From JBGOTP01 sp041476545 (GTDB taxonomy: Bacteria; Acidobacteriota; Vicinamibacteria; Vicinamibacterales; CAVVIG01), in contig JBGOTP010000367.1 of assembly GCA_041476545.1 (NCBI GenBank), forward strand, positions 1 through 5,060: a stretch of DNA of 5,060 bases, written 5' to 3'. Below, piece after piece: positions 4,979-5,060 of the stretch (position 1 is the first letter of the stretch; each line of letters opens with the position of its first letter). The position numbers were made by a program, and so were the translations under genes. The notes below the pieces were generated by a model, which made no database searches, was not told where the DNA came from, and worked only from the letters and a program-made list of their open reading frames with translations.

Positions 4979-5060
4979 CTACATCGCCTCGGCGTCGATG
5001 CGAGCCTGCTCCGCCTTCGGCTCGCGCACCTCGGTCATCGTCGCCTCGGTCAGCAGCAGC
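4979..5060 (-). CDS. groL: C-terminal end of a GroEL-like chaperonin (partial, runs off right edge)
   Basis: Twenty-six residues are visible, beginning LLLTEATMTEVREPKAEQ and ending in AM before TAG 4981-4979. The LLLTEA-x-x-TE-V sequence is the final helix and strand of the equatorial domain of group I chaperonins (GroEL/Cpn60), the ATP-driven folding chamber of the cytoplasm. Most GroEL proteins end in a Gly-Gly-Met repeat tail; this one ends in a charged tail without it, as some secondary GroEL copies do. It is 16 nt upstream of the ATPase on the same strand, so the two are probably co-transcribed. The family call rests on a short segment, hence the moderate confidence, and the symbol applies only if the missing part confirms it. 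Confidence 0.65.
   Translation of the reverse strand, partial: LLLTEATMTEVREPKAEQARIDAEAM

Overview
The window comes from a GC-rich bacterial chromosome or metagenomic contig. Its gene density and family content (CheB/CheR-type sensor, BON-domain protein, P-type cation ATPase, GroEL) would fit Acidobacteriota, Myxococcota or Pseudomonadota. Nothing here fixes the phylum, so the taxonomic statement is a weak inference.

Layout. (a) 1-620, minus strand: the N-terminal 206 residues of a CheB-type methylesterase domain with no receiver domain in front, the architecture of CheB-CheR(-PAS-kinase) hybrid proteins; it runs off the left edge. (b) 621-781: divergent intergenic region. (c) 782-2162, plus strand: a compact operon of an 87-aa small protein, a possible 48-aa micro-ORF joined to it by a TGATG stop/start overlap, a roughly 102-aa small protein, and a 216-aa protein of three BON domains joined to its predecessor by an ATGA overlap. 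(d) 2204-2243: a strong hairpin between convergent genes, a probable bidirectional terminator. (e) 2290-4962, minus strand: an 890-codon P-type cation ATPase of the P2 class with Na,K-ATPase-like (P2C) signatures, interrupted by one in-frame amber codon at 3232-3234. (f) 4979-5060, minus strand: the last 26 codons of a GroEL-like chaperonin, 16 nt upstream of the ATPase and probably in one transcription unit with it.

How the genes fit together. A chaperonin, a cation pump, a multi-BON protein, small conserved-looking proteins and a chemotaxis-type sensor side by side read as part of a stress-response or ion-homeostasis island; this is an inference from content, not proven. The observation most worth checking is the amber codon. 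It divides an otherwise intact ATPase between the phosphorylation and N domains on one side and the TGDGVNDAP hinge plus M5-M10 on the other. Reading frame and all family motifs are preserved on both sides, which points to a recent nonsense mutation, a base-call error or, less likely, readthrough or a two-polypeptide arrangement. I found no CRISPR array, tRNA, rRNA, insertion sequence or phage element.
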